Below, piece by piece: positions 1-8,811 of a stretch of DNA of 64,000 nt. Made by a program: the position numbers and the translations under genes. Position 1 is the stretch's first letter. The number at the start of each line of letters is the position of its first letter. Under the pieces are notes generated by a model. The model was given only the letters and a program-made list of their open reading frames with translations. It was not told the origin of the DNA and searched no databases. The stretch covers positions 1 through 64,000 of the forward strand of contig CAMWRH010000003.1 of assembly GCA_947176605.1 (NCBI GenBank), read 5' to 3'. The DNA comes from an uncultured Porphyromonadaceae bacterium (GTDB lineage: Bacteria > Bacteroidota > Bacteroidia > Bacteroidales > Muribaculaceae).

Positions 1-69
1 CCATCGCCCCAGCCCCATTTTCACCCTGCATCCGGGCTTCAGCCCAAACGCAGGGCCCCCAAACGCAGG

Positions 70-105
70 TCAGGGCCGGAATCCGCTTGCGGATTCCGAC
101 CCTGA
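70..105 (-). terminator. Hairpin downstream of rpsP
   Basis: Two 16-base arms (70-85 and 90-105) flank a CTTG loop. The single imperfect pair becomes a G-U wobble when read on the minus strand, so the hairpin fits the 3' end of the rpsP transcript. No clear U run follows, so it may be a processing or stability element rather than a classic terminator. Confidence 0.5.
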
Positions 106-139
106 TTTAGACCTTTCTGTCAGAAGATGCCTGTCGATT

Positions 140-673
140 TTACTCGGCAGCTGCTGTCTCTGCTGTCTCTGCCTCGAGTGCTGCCTTAGCGGCTGCCTCC
201 TCGGCGGCGAGCTTCTCAGCTTTCTTCTTTGCTACTGACTCACCTTTCAGACGGTTCTTCTCAGCCTCAGCCTCGAATACCTTCTTGGCGGCTTCTGCAG
301 CGGCTGCCTCTTTCTTTGCCTTGGCGGCATCGGCCACTTTTGTGCGGTCGGCCTTCCAGACGTCGAAGCGACGCTGTGCCTCCTCTTCGGTGAACGCACC
401 TTTCTTCACGCCTCCGCGAAGGTGCTTCATCAGCATTACGCCCTCCTTCGAAAGGATGGAACGTACTGTGTCGGTGGGTTCTGCTCCCACTTCTACCCAA
501 TACAAAGCACGGTCGAAGTCCAAACTTATTGTAGCAGGATTAGTGTTCGGATTATATGAACCTATCCTCTCAATAAATCTACCATCTCGTGGTGCCCTGC
601 TATCGGCGACTACAATGGGATAGTAAGCGTAGCCTTTACGGCCATGACGCTGCAATCTGATCTTTGTTGCCAT
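140..673 (-). CDS. rpsP: 30S ribosomal protein bS16
   Basis: This encodes ribosomal protein S16, a 30S assembly protein. The first ~85 residues are the complete S16 domain, opening [20 protein letters not shown] and containing the conserved VVADSR and RIGSYNP stretches. Residues ~86-177 form an unusually long tail rich in Ala, Lys and Glu, probably helical. The family is usually 80-100 residues, but long charged tails are common in Bacteroidetes S16. The gene is divergent from prfA and has a good promoter at 740-771. No other ribosomal protein gene or rimM/trmD is adjacent, unlike the arrangement in proteobacteria. The identity is secure; the role of the tail is unknown. Confidence 0.97.
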   Translation of the reverse strand: MATKIRLQRHGRKGYAYYPIVVADSRAPRDGRFIERIGSYNPNTNPATISLDFDRALYWVEVGAEPTDTVRSILSKEGVMLMKHLRGGVKKGAFTEEEAQRRFDVWKADRTKVADAAKAKKEAAAAEAAKKVFEAEAEKNRLKGESVAKKKAEKLAAEEAAAKAALEAETAETAAAE

Positions 674-739
674 AAACTTGCCGGTTGATTTATATTGTTT
701 GGCACGGAGATTTTCTGATGCCTCTCCGTTTTAGCGCTA

Positions 740-771
740 CAAAATTACTCTTTTCTCGCCAACCATCCAAA
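740..771 (-). promoter_or_regulatory. rpsP promoter (Bacteroidetes type)
   Basis: Read on the minus strand, TTTG (768-771) is followed after 20 bp by TAATTTTG (740-747), matching the Bacteroidetes -33/-7 consensus TTTG and TAnnTTTG. Transcription would start about 60 bp before the rpsP start codon. Confidence 0.7.
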
Positions 772-801
772 TTTAATGACCCTTTTCTGAGCCTTTTTTA
801 T

Positions 802-809
802 TATATTTG
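802..809 (+). promoter_or_regulatory. Putative prfA -7 box
   Basis: TATATTTG fits the TAnnTTTG -7 consensus 50 bp upstream of prfA. No clear TTTG lies 19-21 bp upstream, so only half the promoter is recognisable. Confidence 0.45.
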
Positions 810-859
810 CACTCTCTATCCCCCTGCTCTCCCGTTTTTTTATTCTTGATTATCTGTTT

Positions 860-1969
860 ATGTCTGAAAATTCCCTGCTTGACCGTCTTGACGGCATTGA
901 TGCGCGCTTTGAGGAAGTGGGCACGCTTATCACCGACCCCGCTGTAATCGCCGACCGTAATCGCTACGTGCGCCTTACCAAGGAATACCGGGATCTGGAG
1001 CGTCTCACGGATGCCACCCGTCGTTACCGCGCTTTGCTCGATGCGACTGAGGAGTCGCGTGCCATTCTCGCCAATGAGGCGGATGAGGAAATGCGCCAGC
1101 TCGCTCGCGAGGAGCTGGATGCCGCTTCTGCAGCAATCCCGAAACTGGAGGAGGATATCAAGCTGCTCCTTATACCGGCCGACCCCGATGACGCTAAGAA
1201 TGCCATCGTGGAGATAAGAGGTGGCACCGGCGGCGATGAGGCCGCATTGTTTGCAGCCGATCTCTTCCGGATGTATCAGAAGTTTGCCGAGTCGAAGGGG
1301 TGGCAGCTCGCTGTTTCTTCTTTCTCGGAGGGTGGCGCCGGCGGATATAAGGAAATCATCTTTACCCTCTCCGGCGAATCGGTGTATGGCACGATGAAGT
1401 ATGAAAGCGGGGTCCACCGGGTGCAGCGAGTGCCGGCTACCGAGACGCAGGGACGCGTCCACACTTCGGCCGCCACGGTGGCCGTGCTGCCGGAAGCACA
1501 GGAGTTTGATGTGGAAATCCATGAGGGTGAAATCCGTTGGGATACGTTCCGCTCCGGAGGCGCAGGTGGCCAGAATGTGAATAAGGTGGAGTCGGGTGTA
1601 CGCCTACGTTACAATTGGAAGAATCCAAATACCGGACTGGTGGAGGAAATACTTATCGAGTGTACCGAAACCCGCGACCAGCCAAAAAACAAGGAACGGG
1701 CGCTCGCGCGCCTGCGCACCTTCATTTACGACAAGGAGCATCAGAAGTATCTTGATGATATCGCCTCGCGACGTAAAACGATGGTCAGCACCGGCGACCG
1801 TTCGGCCAAAATCCGCACATATAATTACCCTCAGGGGCGCATGACCGACCATCGCATCAATTATACCATCTATAATCTCCAGGCTTTCCTGGACGGCGAT
1901 ATCGGTGAGTGCATCGATCGCCTTATTGTGGCCGAGAATGCGGAAAAGCTCAAGGCCACCGAACTTTGA
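860..1969 (+). CDS. prfA: Peptide chain release factor 1
   Basis: RF1 recognises UAA and UAG stop codons and triggers hydrolysis of peptidyl-tRNA. The 369-residue length is normal. The PAT anticodon-like tripeptide is visible in RVPATETQGR (near residue 191), which separates RF1 from RF2. The catalytic GGQ lies in SGGAGGQNVNKVESG (near residue 237). The gene stands alone between divergent rpsP and a small membrane protein and ends in a strong hairpin at 1997-2042. The hemK/prmC methylase that modifies GGQ is not adjacent. Confidence 0.98.
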   Translation: MSENSLLDRLDGIDARFEEVGTLITDPAVIADRNRYVRLTKEYRDLERLTDATRRYRALLDATEESRAILANEADEEMRQLAREELDAASAAIPKLEEDIKLLLIPADPDDAKNAIVEIRGGTGGDEAALFAADLFRMYQKFAESKGWQLAVSSFSEGGAGGYKEIIFTLSGESVYGTMKYESGVHRVQRVPATETQGRVHTSAATVAVLPEAQEFDVEIHEGEIRWDTFRSGGAGGQNVNKVESGVRLRYNWKNPNTGLVEEILIECTETRDQPKNKERALARLRTFIYDKEHQKYLDDIASRRKTMVSTGDRSAKIRTYNYPQGRMTDHRINYTIYNLQAFLDGDIGECIDRLIVAENAEKLKATEL

Positions 1970-1996
1970 CCGCATTCCGCCTCTCACACATATTTT

Positions 1997-2042
1997 CGGG
2001 GGAGCATGGTTTAACATTTCTGTCAGCAACCATGCTCCCCCG
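1997..2042 (+). terminator. Terminator after prfA
   Basis: A perfect 15-bp stem (1997-2011 with 2028-2042) with a 16-base loop is followed by ATTTCTGTT. It is the likely end of the prfA transcript. Confidence 0.7.
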
Positions 2043-2128
2043 ATTTCTGTTATAATTGCAGGAAGAGAATTGCCTCTTCCCGACTCATTAGGGCATTATT
2101 TAATCTTGAACTTCTTAATCCGTATACT

Positions 2129-2305
2129 ATGAAAGCACTGTCCATCATTTTCTACATCGTGGGTTCTGCCCTGCTGATTGCGTCATGCTTCGTAAGAAGC
2201 GTCTCGGCCGACTGGTGGCTCGGAGCTGCCGCTGTCGTGGCGCTGATCATAGGCTGCATCTGCCAGTTCAATGTCAATCGCGCCCGCCATCAGCATCAGC
2301 TATAG
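2129..2305 (+). CDS. Small two-helix membrane protein, 58 aa
   Basis: An open frame starts ATG AAA GCA CTG at 2129 and ends TAG at 2303-2305. The 58-residue product has two hydrophobic segments (about residues 4-20 and 28-46) separated by a short polar turn with a WW pair, and ends in a His/Arg-rich tail. This suggests an inner-membrane hairpin protein. I do not recognise a family. It sits after the prfA terminator and is convergent with the nucleotidyltransferase gene, whose stop is only 43 bp away. The coherent hydrophobic layout and AT-rich leader favour a real gene. Confidence 0.6.
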   Translation: MKALSIIFYIVGSALLIASCFVRSVSADWWLGAAAVVALIIGCICQFNVNRARHQHQL

Positions 2306-2347
2306 GATAGCGGGCCACTCCGCCCTACTCCGAGGGGCTGTCGGCTC

Positions 2348-3091
2348 TTACAATCTATCCCACATGGAATCAGCCTGCGCCAATGTCGCAGGCTTTCCTA
2401 TATCTATGAGCCTGAGCCGGTCGCAGCAATACCCCTCCAGTCGCGCATTCCCCAGTGCCTCGAGATAGAAATCCATTATGGGGAAGGCACCATGCCGCCC
2501 CTGACGCTCCATCTCTGCATAGACTGCGGCCGGCGTCACGACATGGATGCCGCTGAAGGCAAGACTTTCGTCGCCCGCCTCGGGGTGAAACCCGGAGGGG
2601 CGGATGGCGCCGCTCTTCAGGTCGGTCCATCCACGCAGCACGGAGTCGGCTCCGAATATGAGCCGGCGCGACGAGTCGCGACGACTTACAAGAAGCGTGC
2701 CCATCGCGTCGCGGGCGGCATGACGGTCCATGAGTGCCGCCAGGGGAGCATCCGACAGTATGTCGACATTGTGTATCAGGAGCGGCTCGGTCTCGTCATC
2801 GAGCAACCCGCGCGCGTGAAGCAGGGCGCCTCCTGTGTCAAGCAATGCGCCGCGCTCGTCGCTGATCAGCACATCAAGTCCGAACCCCGAATGGGCGGCC
2901 AGGAAATCCTCTATCTGATCGGCAAAGTGATGCACATTGATTATCACTTTGTCAAATCCCTCCTGGCGCAGACGCAGCATGACGCGCTCCAGCATCGGCA
3001 CACCCCCCACCGGCACAAGTGCCTTCGGATGATGCTCTGTGAATGGCCGGAGTCGCGTCCCCAGTCCGGCGGCAAATATGAATGCTTTCAT
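2348..3091 (-). CDS. Sugar-1-phosphate nucleotidyltransferase (MurU-like)
   Basis: This is a 247-residue NTP-transferase. The nucleotide-binding signature AAGLGTRLRPFT followed by PKALVPV is at the N terminus, and the metal-binding HNVDIL and substrate loop AFSGIHV are present. Family members transfer UMP or GMP to a sugar 1-phosphate. The start codon overlaps the last codon of the upstream kinase-RapZ gene by 4 bp (ATGA), so the two are translationally coupled. In Pseudomonas, MurU (MurNAc-1-P uridylyltransferase) works directly after the anomeric kinase AmgK. The pairing here supports the same salvage step, from MurNAc or GlcNAc to the UDP-sugar. The exact sugar is inferred, and a mannose-1-phosphate guanylyltransferase cannot be excluded. 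Confidence 0.85.
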   Translation of the reverse strand: MKAFIFAAGLGTRLRPFTEHHPKALVPVGGVPMLERVMLRLRQEGFDKVIINVHHFADQIEDFLAAHSGFGLDVLISDERGALLDTGGALLHARGLLDDETEPLLIHNVDILSDAPLAALMDRHAARDAMGTLLVSRRDSSRRLIFGADSVLRGWTDLKSGAIRPSGFHPEAGDESLAFSGIHVVTPAAVYAEMERQGRHGAFPIMDFYLEALGNARLEGYCCDRLRLIDIGKPATLAQADSMWDRL

Positions 3092-4557
3092 CTTTCTTCA
3101 GTCTTAAGAAGTCGGTCTATACCCTGCTCGCGATGCACTATCCGCACCTCCACATCCGGATACGCATCCTTGATGCGCCGGGCCATATTCTGGGCGCAAT
3201 ATACGGAGCGGTGCCGTCCTCCGGTACATCCGAATGCCACCTGTAGATGATTGAACCCGCGCCTGCGATAGGTCTCTACGGTAGGCATCACCATCCCCGA
3301 AGCGTGACCCAGATATTCGGCCACTTCGGCATAACGCTCCAGGAAATCTATCACCGGGCGGTCAAGCCCGGTGAGACTCTTGTATTCTTCATATCGCCCG
3401 GGATTGTGAAGCCCGCGGCAGTCGAATACGAAACCTCCTCCATTGCCTGTAAGATTCTCCGGATACCCTTTTTTATATGAGAAACTCCATACCTCTACCG
3501 TAAGACGGTCAGATTCCGTCTGCGCAAAACGGTCGAGAGCTGTCAGTGCGCGGCAGCACCTTTCCAGTTCGGGGTATGGGGCAAGCACTCCTTTGCTTAT
3601 AAGTGATGCAAGATTCGCCAGCGCCGGCGGTATGCTTTCTATAAAGTGAGCCTTGCGCTCTATCAGTCCGCGGAAGCCATAGGCCCCGAGCACCTGGAGG
3701 GTGCGGAGCAGCACGAAGCCGTCGGTCAGATCCGTCAGACACGATTCTTCCACCCCCGACACTGCGGCAAGCCCCCCTATGTAATACCGCATCATCTTCT
3801 CCCGCACTGCCGCACTCAGTCCGGCCTTGGCCTGCCATAACAGAGAGACGGCATCATACAGGGCCGGGCCACGCATACCACCCTGAAAGTCGATAAGGCA
3901 AGGAGTGTCATCCCCCTCACGGTACATGATGTTGCGGCTCTGGAAGTCGCGGTACATAAACCCCTCCACCTCCGCCGGATACCCGCAAAGCCGGTGTGCC
4001 AGAGCCTCGAATTCATCCTCAAGGCGCTCTTCGTCGCACACTATGCCGCACGGTTTTATAAAGGCGTATTTGAAGTAATTGAGATCCCAGCGCACCCGCC
4101 GCTCGCCGAAGGGGCGACAGCCGATTGCCCCGCTCCATTCCTGCACCGGAGTGGTCTGCAGGGAGAGAAGCGCATCGAGCACACTGCGCAGACGCGCGCA
4201 CACCACCGTCTCGTCATCCTCGCCACGTATGAGGTCGAGCAGCGAGAGGTCGCCGAAGTCCTCCTGGAGATACAGGCGCCCGTCGGCCGAGCGGGCGTAA
4301 ATCTCGGGCACCCGGAAGAGCCCGGTCTGCTCCGCACGCTTCCCGAACACCCGCGCCAAGGCGCAGAACACATCATTCTCCCTCACATCATCGCCTGCAG
4401 TAGCCACGGCCGAAGCCACATGTCCATCCGCCTCATGACCACTGTATATCAGCCTGTAATACCGGCGCGATGACCCGGCTCCGGCCAGACGCGACACTGC
4501 CGCGGGACGCCTCCCGCACCACTGCTCACTCAATTTTTCGATTTCTTTCATTTCCAT
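3088..4557 (-). CDS. AmgK-like sugar kinase fused to RapZ C-terminal domain
   Basis: This is a 489-residue two-domain protein. Residues ~1-330 are an aminoglycoside-phosphotransferase-type kinase. The Brenner-type catalytic loop reads GFMYRDFQSRNIM and the metal-binding motif reads LIDFQGG, as in AmgK, which phosphorylates MurNAc/GlcNAc at C1. Residues ~355-485 are a RapZ C-terminal domain: SFSYKKGYPENL, DCRGLHNPGR, TGLDRPVIDFL and GCTGGRHRSV match the parts of E. coli RapZ that bind GlcN6P and contact RNA regulators. The RapZ N-terminal P-loop domain is absent. The 4-bp overlap with the nucleotidyltransferase gene implies a joint sugar-salvage role. A likely reading is a kinase with a built-in amino-sugar sensor, but this is inference. 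Confidence 0.88.
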   Translation of the reverse strand: MEMKEIEKLSEQWCGRRPAAVSRLAGAGSSRRYYRLIYSGHEADGHVASAVATAGDDVRENDVFCALARVFGKRAEQTGLFRVPEIYARSADGRLYLQEDFGDLSLLDLIRGEDDETVVCARLRSVLDALLSLQTTPVQEWSGAIGCRPFGERRVRWDLNYFKYAFIKPCGIVCDEERLEDEFEALAHRLCGYPAEVEGFMYRDFQSRNIMYREGDDTPCLIDFQGGMRGPALYDAVSLLWQAKAGLSAAVREKMMRYYIGGLAAVSGVEESCLTDLTDGFVLLRTLQVLGAYGFRGLIERKAHFIESIPPALANLASLISKGVLAPYPELERCCRALTALDRFAQTESDRLTVEVWSFSYKKGYPENLTGNGGGFVFDCRGLHNPGRYEEYKSLTGLDRPVIDFLERYAEVAEYLGHASGMVMPTVETYRRRGFNHLQVAFGCTGGRHRSVYCAQNMARRIKDAYPDVEVRIVHREQGIDRLLKTEER

Positions 4558-4576
4558 CCCCCAAATTTACTAATTT

Positions 4577-4611
4577 TTTGCGACATATATCGCCAAAATT
4601 AGTTATCTTTG
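4577..4611 (+). promoter_or_regulatory. pgk promoter
   Basis: TTTG (4577-4580) and TATCTTTG (4604-4611) match the Bacteroidetes promoter boxes, with a slightly long 23-bp spacer. The implied leader is about 140 nt. It contains a second CATATTTGC-like sequence that could be an alternative -7 box. Confidence 0.55.
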
Positions 4612-4758
4612 CAGAGCGAAGTGCGGCCACGCATATTTGCACCACCCCCCTGCTGACCTCCTTTATATAGTTCTTCTCCATAACCCGGATTCAGACACTA
4701 TCGGAGACCACCTTTTTTTCTCACAGGAAAACACAACTTAAAAAATTTACATATCAAA

Positions 4759-6009
4759 ATGGCAAACATCGAAAACTACAACTTTGCCGGTAAAAAGGCA
4801 ATCGTGCGCGTTGACTTCAACGTACCCCTCGATGAAAACGGTCATGTGACCGACGACACCCGCATCCGCGGTGCTCTCCCCACTCTGAAGAAAATCCTTG
4901 CCGATGGAGGCAGCCTCATCCTTATGAGCCACATGGGCAAACCCAAAGGTAAAGTCAACCCCAAATTCTCTCTCAGCCAGATCCGCGAGGATGTAGCCAA
5001 GGCTCTCGGCACTGACGTGAAATTCGTGCCCGACTGCATGAAGGCTGCTGAAGCCGCCAAGGACCTCAAGCCCGGAGAAGTGCTCCTGCTCGAAAACCTC
5101 CGCTTCTACCCCGAGGAAGAGGGCAAGCCCGTAGGTATCGAAAAGACCGACGCAGGCTACGAGGATGCCAAGAAGGCCATGAAAGAGAGCCAGAAGGAAT
5201 TTGCAAAGACTCTGGCAAGCTACGCCGACGTTTACGTCAACGACGCATTCGGCACAGCTCACCGCAAGCACGCCTCCACTGCCGTGATCGCCGACTATTT
5301 CGATGCCAACGACAAGATGCTCGGCTTCCTCATGGAGAAGGAGGTAAAGGCCGTCGACAATATCCTCAAGGATATCAAGCGCCCCTTCACCGCCATCATG
5401 GGTGGCTCTAAGGTATCTACCAAAATCGGTATCATCGAGAACCTTATGGACAAGGTCGACAACCTCATCCTCTGCGGCGGCATGACCTATACTTTCGCCA
5501 AGGCTATGGGTGGCAAGGTAGGCGACTCCATCTGTGAGGACGACAAGCTCCAGCTTGCTCTCGACATCATGAAGATGGCCAAGGAGAAGGGTGTCAACCT
5601 CGTACTCGGCACCGACTGCGTGGCAGCCGACGCTTTCTCCAACGATGCCAACACCCAGGTATGCTCCGTAATGGAAATCCCCGACGGCTGGGAAGGTCTC
5701 GACGCAGGTCCCGAAAGCATCAAGGCTTTCCGCGAGGCAATCCTCCCCGCCAAGACCATCCTCTGGAACGGCCCGGCCGGCGTGTTTGAGTTCGACAACT
5801 TCACCACAGGCTCCAAGGCTATCGCCGACGCAATCGTGGAAGCCACCGACAACGGCGCATTCTCTCTCGTAGGCGGCGGCGACTCAGTGGCTTGCGTCAA
5901 CAAGTTCGGCTGCGCCGACTCCGTAAGCTACGTATCCACCGGCGGCGGCGCCCTGCTCGAGGCTATCGAGGGCAAAGTGCTCCCCGGCATCGCAGCCGTA
6001 AGAGGATAA
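4759..6009 (+). CDS. pgk: Phosphoglycerate kinase
   Basis: This glycolytic enzyme transfers phosphate between 1,3-bisphosphoglycerate and ADP. The 416-residue length is typical. Visible signatures are the substrate-binding [10 protein letters not shown] near residue 17, the GTAHRKHAS segment, [14 protein letters not shown], and the nucleotide-binding C-terminal [13 protein letters not shown]. Codon use is strongly biased to C-ending codons, as expected of a highly expressed gene. The gene is monocistronic, between its own promoter and the palindrome at 6074-6093. Confidence 0.98.
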   Translation: MANIENYNFAGKKAIVRVDFNVPLDENGHVTDDTRIRGALPTLKKILADGGSLILMSHMGKPKGKVNPKFSLSQIREDVAKALGTDVKFVPDCMKAAEAAKDLKPGEVLLLENLRFYPEEEGKPVGIEKTDAGYEDAKKAMKESQKEFAKTLASYADVYVNDAFGTAHRKHASTAVIADYFDANDKMLGFLMEKEVKAVDNILKDIKRPFTAIMGGSKVSTKIGIIENLMDKVDNLILCGGMTYTFAKAMGGKVGDSICEDDKLQLALDIMKMAKEKGVNLVLGTDCVAADAFSNDANTQVCSVMEIPDGWEGLDAGPESIKAFREAILPAKTILWNGPAGVFEFDNFTTGSKAIADAIVEATDNGAFSLVGGGDSVACVNKFGCADSVSYVSTGGGALLEAIEGKVLPGIAAVRG

Positions 6010-6073
6010 TCCCTTAGACTGGCATAATCCCCCACAACCCAAATTCAATCAGAAGTTGTAAAGAAGTCGCCAA

Positions 6074-6093
6074 AATATGTTGTACAACATATT
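6074..6093. promoter_or_regulatory. 20-bp perfect palindrome, possible operator
   Basis: The sequence AATATGTTGTACAACATATT is a perfect 20-bp palindrome. It lies after pgk and 80 bp upstream of the exbB -33 box. Its 12-bp core, TGTTGTACAACA, recurs at 19694-19705. A dimeric regulator site is a reasonable guess, but no regulator is identifiable from the sequence. Confidence 0.4.
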
Positions 6094-6172
6094 CCTACAG
6101 CATATTTCTATCTAATTTCATATCAATTAGGTAACGGCGGCTTCTTTCCAACATTTTTTTGCAAAACATCGC

Positions 6173-6203
6173 TTTGCGAAATTGAAATATTGTTGTAAAT
6201 TTG
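6173..6203 (+). promoter_or_regulatory. exbB operon promoter
   Basis: TTTG (6173-6176), a 19-bp spacer and TAAATTTG (6196-6203) form a near-ideal Bacteroidetes promoter. The leader to the exbB start codon is about 80 nt. Confidence 0.8.
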
Positions 6204-6287
6204 CACCGACTTAACGTCATCACCTCGGCATAACCCGAAATCACAAACAACAATATAATTCTAACAACTACAAACAAACTTATCAGT

Positions 6288-7154
6288 ATGGAATCTAAAG
6301 ATCCCAAGGCAACGGTTAAACCCGCTGCACCCGCTCCCAACATGGCAGCACGTGTAAAGAAAGAGGAGAAAATCTCACAGGTGCGCGGTATCCGCAACGC
6401 CTTCATCGTGATCCTCGTATGCTGCGCAGCAGCCATCTGTATCTTCCTCTTCGGCATGGGCTATGGCGGCAACTTCGAAGGCGGCACAACCGACGGTCAC
6501 CCCCTCAACCTCGCAGGTACTGTCTACAAAGGCGGTTTCATCGTGCCTATCCTGATGACTCTTCTTCTCACTGTAATCGTGCTCTCTATCGAGCGCTGGA
6601 TCGCTATCAGCTCCGCTTCCGGCAAGGGCAACACTACCAAGTTCGTTGCTGACGTGAAGGCTGACCTCGCTGCCAACAAGATCGACGCCGCAATGCAGCG
6701 TTGCAAGCAGCAGAAGGGCTCTGTGGCTTCTGTAGTCTACAACACTCTGGTGAAGTACAAAGAGATGGACGCCAACACTACCCTCTCCAAGGAGCAGAAG
6801 CTCACTACTCTCCGCAACGAGGTGGAAGAGGCTACAGCTCTCGAGATGCCCTCTCTGTCGCAGAACCTCCCCATCATCGCTACCCTCACCACTCTCGGTA
6901 CTCTCGTAGGTCTGCTCGGTACTGTGATGGGTATGATCAAGTCGTTCCAGGCTCTTGCTTCTTCCGGCTCGCCTGACTCTACTGAGCTGTCAACAGGTAT
7001 CTCCGAGGCACTTGTGAACACCGCCTTCGGTATCGCAACCGGTGCTTTCGCTGTAATCTCCTACAACTTCTTCACCAACAAGATCGACAACCTCACCTAC
7101 GCTATCGACGAAATCGGTTTCTCTATCGTAGCTACTTTCGCTGCAACTCACTAA
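6288..7154 (+). CDS. exbB: MotA/TolQ/ExbB proton channel protein
   Basis: This is the channel subunit of a Ton-type motor that uses proton flow to energise outer-membrane transport. It is 288 residues long. A Pro/Ala-rich cytoplasmic start is followed by a first membrane helix at ~39-58, then helices at ~83-103, ~195-222 and ~240-262. The C-terminal pair carries the family-typical small-residue, Thr-rich faces (LPIIATLTTLGTLVGLLGTVMGMI and the ISEALVNTAFGIATG stretch). It is the first gene of exbB-exbD-exbD-tonB and has the best promoter of the cluster. The gene name reflects context; TolQ-like function is possible but less likely with tonB in the operon. Confidence 0.9.
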   Translation: MESKDPKATVKPAAPAPNMAARVKKEEKISQVRGIRNAFIVILVCCAAAICIFLFGMGYGGNFEGGTTDGHPLNLAGTVYKGGFIVPILMTLLLTVIVLSIERWIAISSASGKGNTTKFVADVKADLAANKIDAAMQRCKQQKGSVASVVYNTLVKYKEMDANTTLSKEQKLTTLRNEVEEATALEMPSLSQNLPIIATLTTLGTLVGLLGTVMGMIKSFQALASSGSPDSTELSTGISEALVNTAFGIATGAFAVISYNFFTNKIDNLTYAIDEIGFSIVATFAATH

Positions 7155-7244
7155 TCTCCTGCGAAGGATTTTGGCGAATACGCAGCAAGAGTTTGTTATA
7201 ACACACAACTTTTCAAACCAAACCGATAAAAGTTAATAGCTAAT

Positions 7245-7973
7245 ATGGGAAGAGTAAAAATAGCAAGAAAGAGCACATTCATCGACATGACGGCGATGAG
7301 TGACGTGACCGTGCTGCTGCTTACCTTCTTCATGTTGACTTCTACTTTCCTTTCCAAGGAACCTACCACTGTAATCACCCCCGCCTCGGTATCGACCGAA
7401 AAGGTGCAGGAGACGAATGTGGTGCAGGTCCTGGTAAGCCCGAAAGGTCAGATTTGGCTCACTATGAACAATGACACTTCCGCGCAGTGGTCTAACGCCA
7501 AAATGCGCGTGGAGCTCCTTGACAAGGTGGCCGAAATCTATAATGAATCGCATAAGAACAAGCCTGTGAGCTTCAACGCTCAGCAGAAGCAGGCATTCAG
7601 TAAGCTCGGTGCCTTCGGTGTACCCCTCAGCCAGATGGGCGAATTCCTCAGCCTGGCCGACGAACCCGAAGGTCTCACTAAGATGGATCAGTGGCTGGGT
7701 GGCGAAGATCCCAACCCCAACCACAAGTCAGGTATTCCTATCACAGTGGAAAACTCCGAGGACAACCTCAATGAGTTCCAGATGTGGATCAAGGCTGCAC
7801 GTCAGACTGACAACGCCAACCTCGCACAGGCCATGAAGGACGGTGCGGGTGTGGCAATCAAGGCTGACCAGAACACCAGCTTCGAAATCATCCACATGGT
7901 GATGGATAACCTCCAGACCATCAAACAGAACAAGTTTACACTATTGACCGCACTAAAGGCAGGAGACGAATAA
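7245..7973 (+). CDS. exbD: ExbD-family protein, first copy
   Basis: This is a 242-residue single-pass protein of the ExbD/TolR family. The membrane helix is near the N terminus, right after the motif DMTAMSDV, whose Asp is the expected proton-carrying residue. The rest is periplasmic and much longer than in E. coli ExbD (141 aa), with a divergent middle region. It lies 90 bp after exbB and 1 bp before the second exbD. The two copies are only distantly similar, which suggests they occupy different positions in the motor. Confidence 0.88.
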   Translation: MGRVKIARKSTFIDMTAMSDVTVLLLTFFMLTSTFLSKEPTTVITPASVSTEKVQETNVVQVLVSPKGQIWLTMNNDTSAQWSNAKMRVELLDKVAEIYNESHKNKPVSFNAQQKQAFSKLGAFGVPLSQMGEFLSLADEPEGLTKMDQWLGGEDPNPNHKSGIPITVENSEDNLNEFQMWIKAARQTDNANLAQAMKDGAGVAIKADQNTSFEIIHMVMDNLQTIKQNKFTLLTALKAGDE

Positions 7974-7974
7974 A

Positions 7975-8775
7975 ATGGCAGAAGTTCAGCAATCAGGTGG
8001 TGACAGCGGAAAGAAAGGTCACCAGAAAAAAATGCAGATCCGCGTGGACTTCACCCCCATGGTCGACATGAACATGTTGCTTATAACATTCTTCATGCTC
8101 TGTACGACCATGATCAAGTCCCAGACACTGACCATCGCGCTCCCTACCAATGAGAAGGTGCAGAATGAGGAGAACATGTCGCAGGCTTCGGCCGATGATG
8201 CAATTACCATCATCATCGACGCCAAGAAGAAACCCGGACCCACTCCCGGTACCCTCGTGGTAGACTCTGTCAACGGCAACGTGGTCAATGAAATCTATTA
8301 TTACGACGGTAAGCCCGGTGGCGACGGCGGTATGTTCGGCGCAGGCGGCGTGGTGCTCTCTGAGAACAATAACCTTAAGAAGTCCGACCTCCTCAGCGAT
8401 GAGGTCAACTCCGTAGGCGACCACAAGGCCCAAGGCATCCGCAAGATCATCCAGGACCGCAACAAGGACGTGCTTGAGAAGATCAATGCGCTTAAGAAGG
8501 ATCTCTCCGACGGTAAGTTCGGCTCGCTTGAGACAAAGGCTGAGCGCGAAGAGGCTATGGCCAAGTACAATGAGGCCGCCTCTAAGGTGCGTAAGGATGA
8601 AAATCTCAAGAAGCCTGTGATCATCATCAAGTCTACTCCCGAAGCCTCTTACCGTGGCCTCGTGGATATCCTGGACGAGATGCAGATCAACTCAATCTCG
8701 AAGTATCAGATTGACAACCTTACCGATGCCGACCGCGTAATGCTCGATGACTATCGTAAACACCACAATGAGTAA
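7975..8775 (+). CDS. exbD: ExbD-family protein, second copy
   Basis: This 266-residue protein has the canonical ExbD motif RVDFTPMVDMNMLLITFFML: the membrane helix carries the conserved Asp at about residue 31. A basic cytoplasmic tail precedes it. The periplasmic part includes a charged helical section (residues ~130-210) and a TolR/ExbD-like fold at the end (VIIIKSTPEASYRGLVDILDEM). The start codon lies 2 bp after the previous stop, so the two are probably translationally coupled. Confidence 0.9.
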   Translation: MAEVQQSGGDSGKKGHQKKMQIRVDFTPMVDMNMLLITFFMLCTTMIKSQTLTIALPTNEKVQNEENMSQASADDAITIIIDAKKKPGPTPGTLVVDSVNGNVVNEIYYYDGKPGGDGGMFGAGGVVLSENNNLKKSDLLSDEVNSVGDHKAQGIRKIIQDRNKDVLEKINALKKDLSDGKFGSLETKAEREEAMAKYNEAASKVRKDENLKKPVIIIKSTPEASYRGLVDILDEMQINSISKYQIDNLTDADRVMLDDYRKHHNE

Positions 8776-8811
8776 TGTTAGATTTATTAATCCTTTAAAC
8801 CAGCAAGCAAA

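Noticed and set aside
773..1522. A 249-codon open frame on the minus strand opposite prfA
   Set aside because: It lies antisense to a clear prfA gene, has low-complexity His/Gly/Arg composition and no recognisable domain; it is a shadow of GC-rich coding on the other strand.
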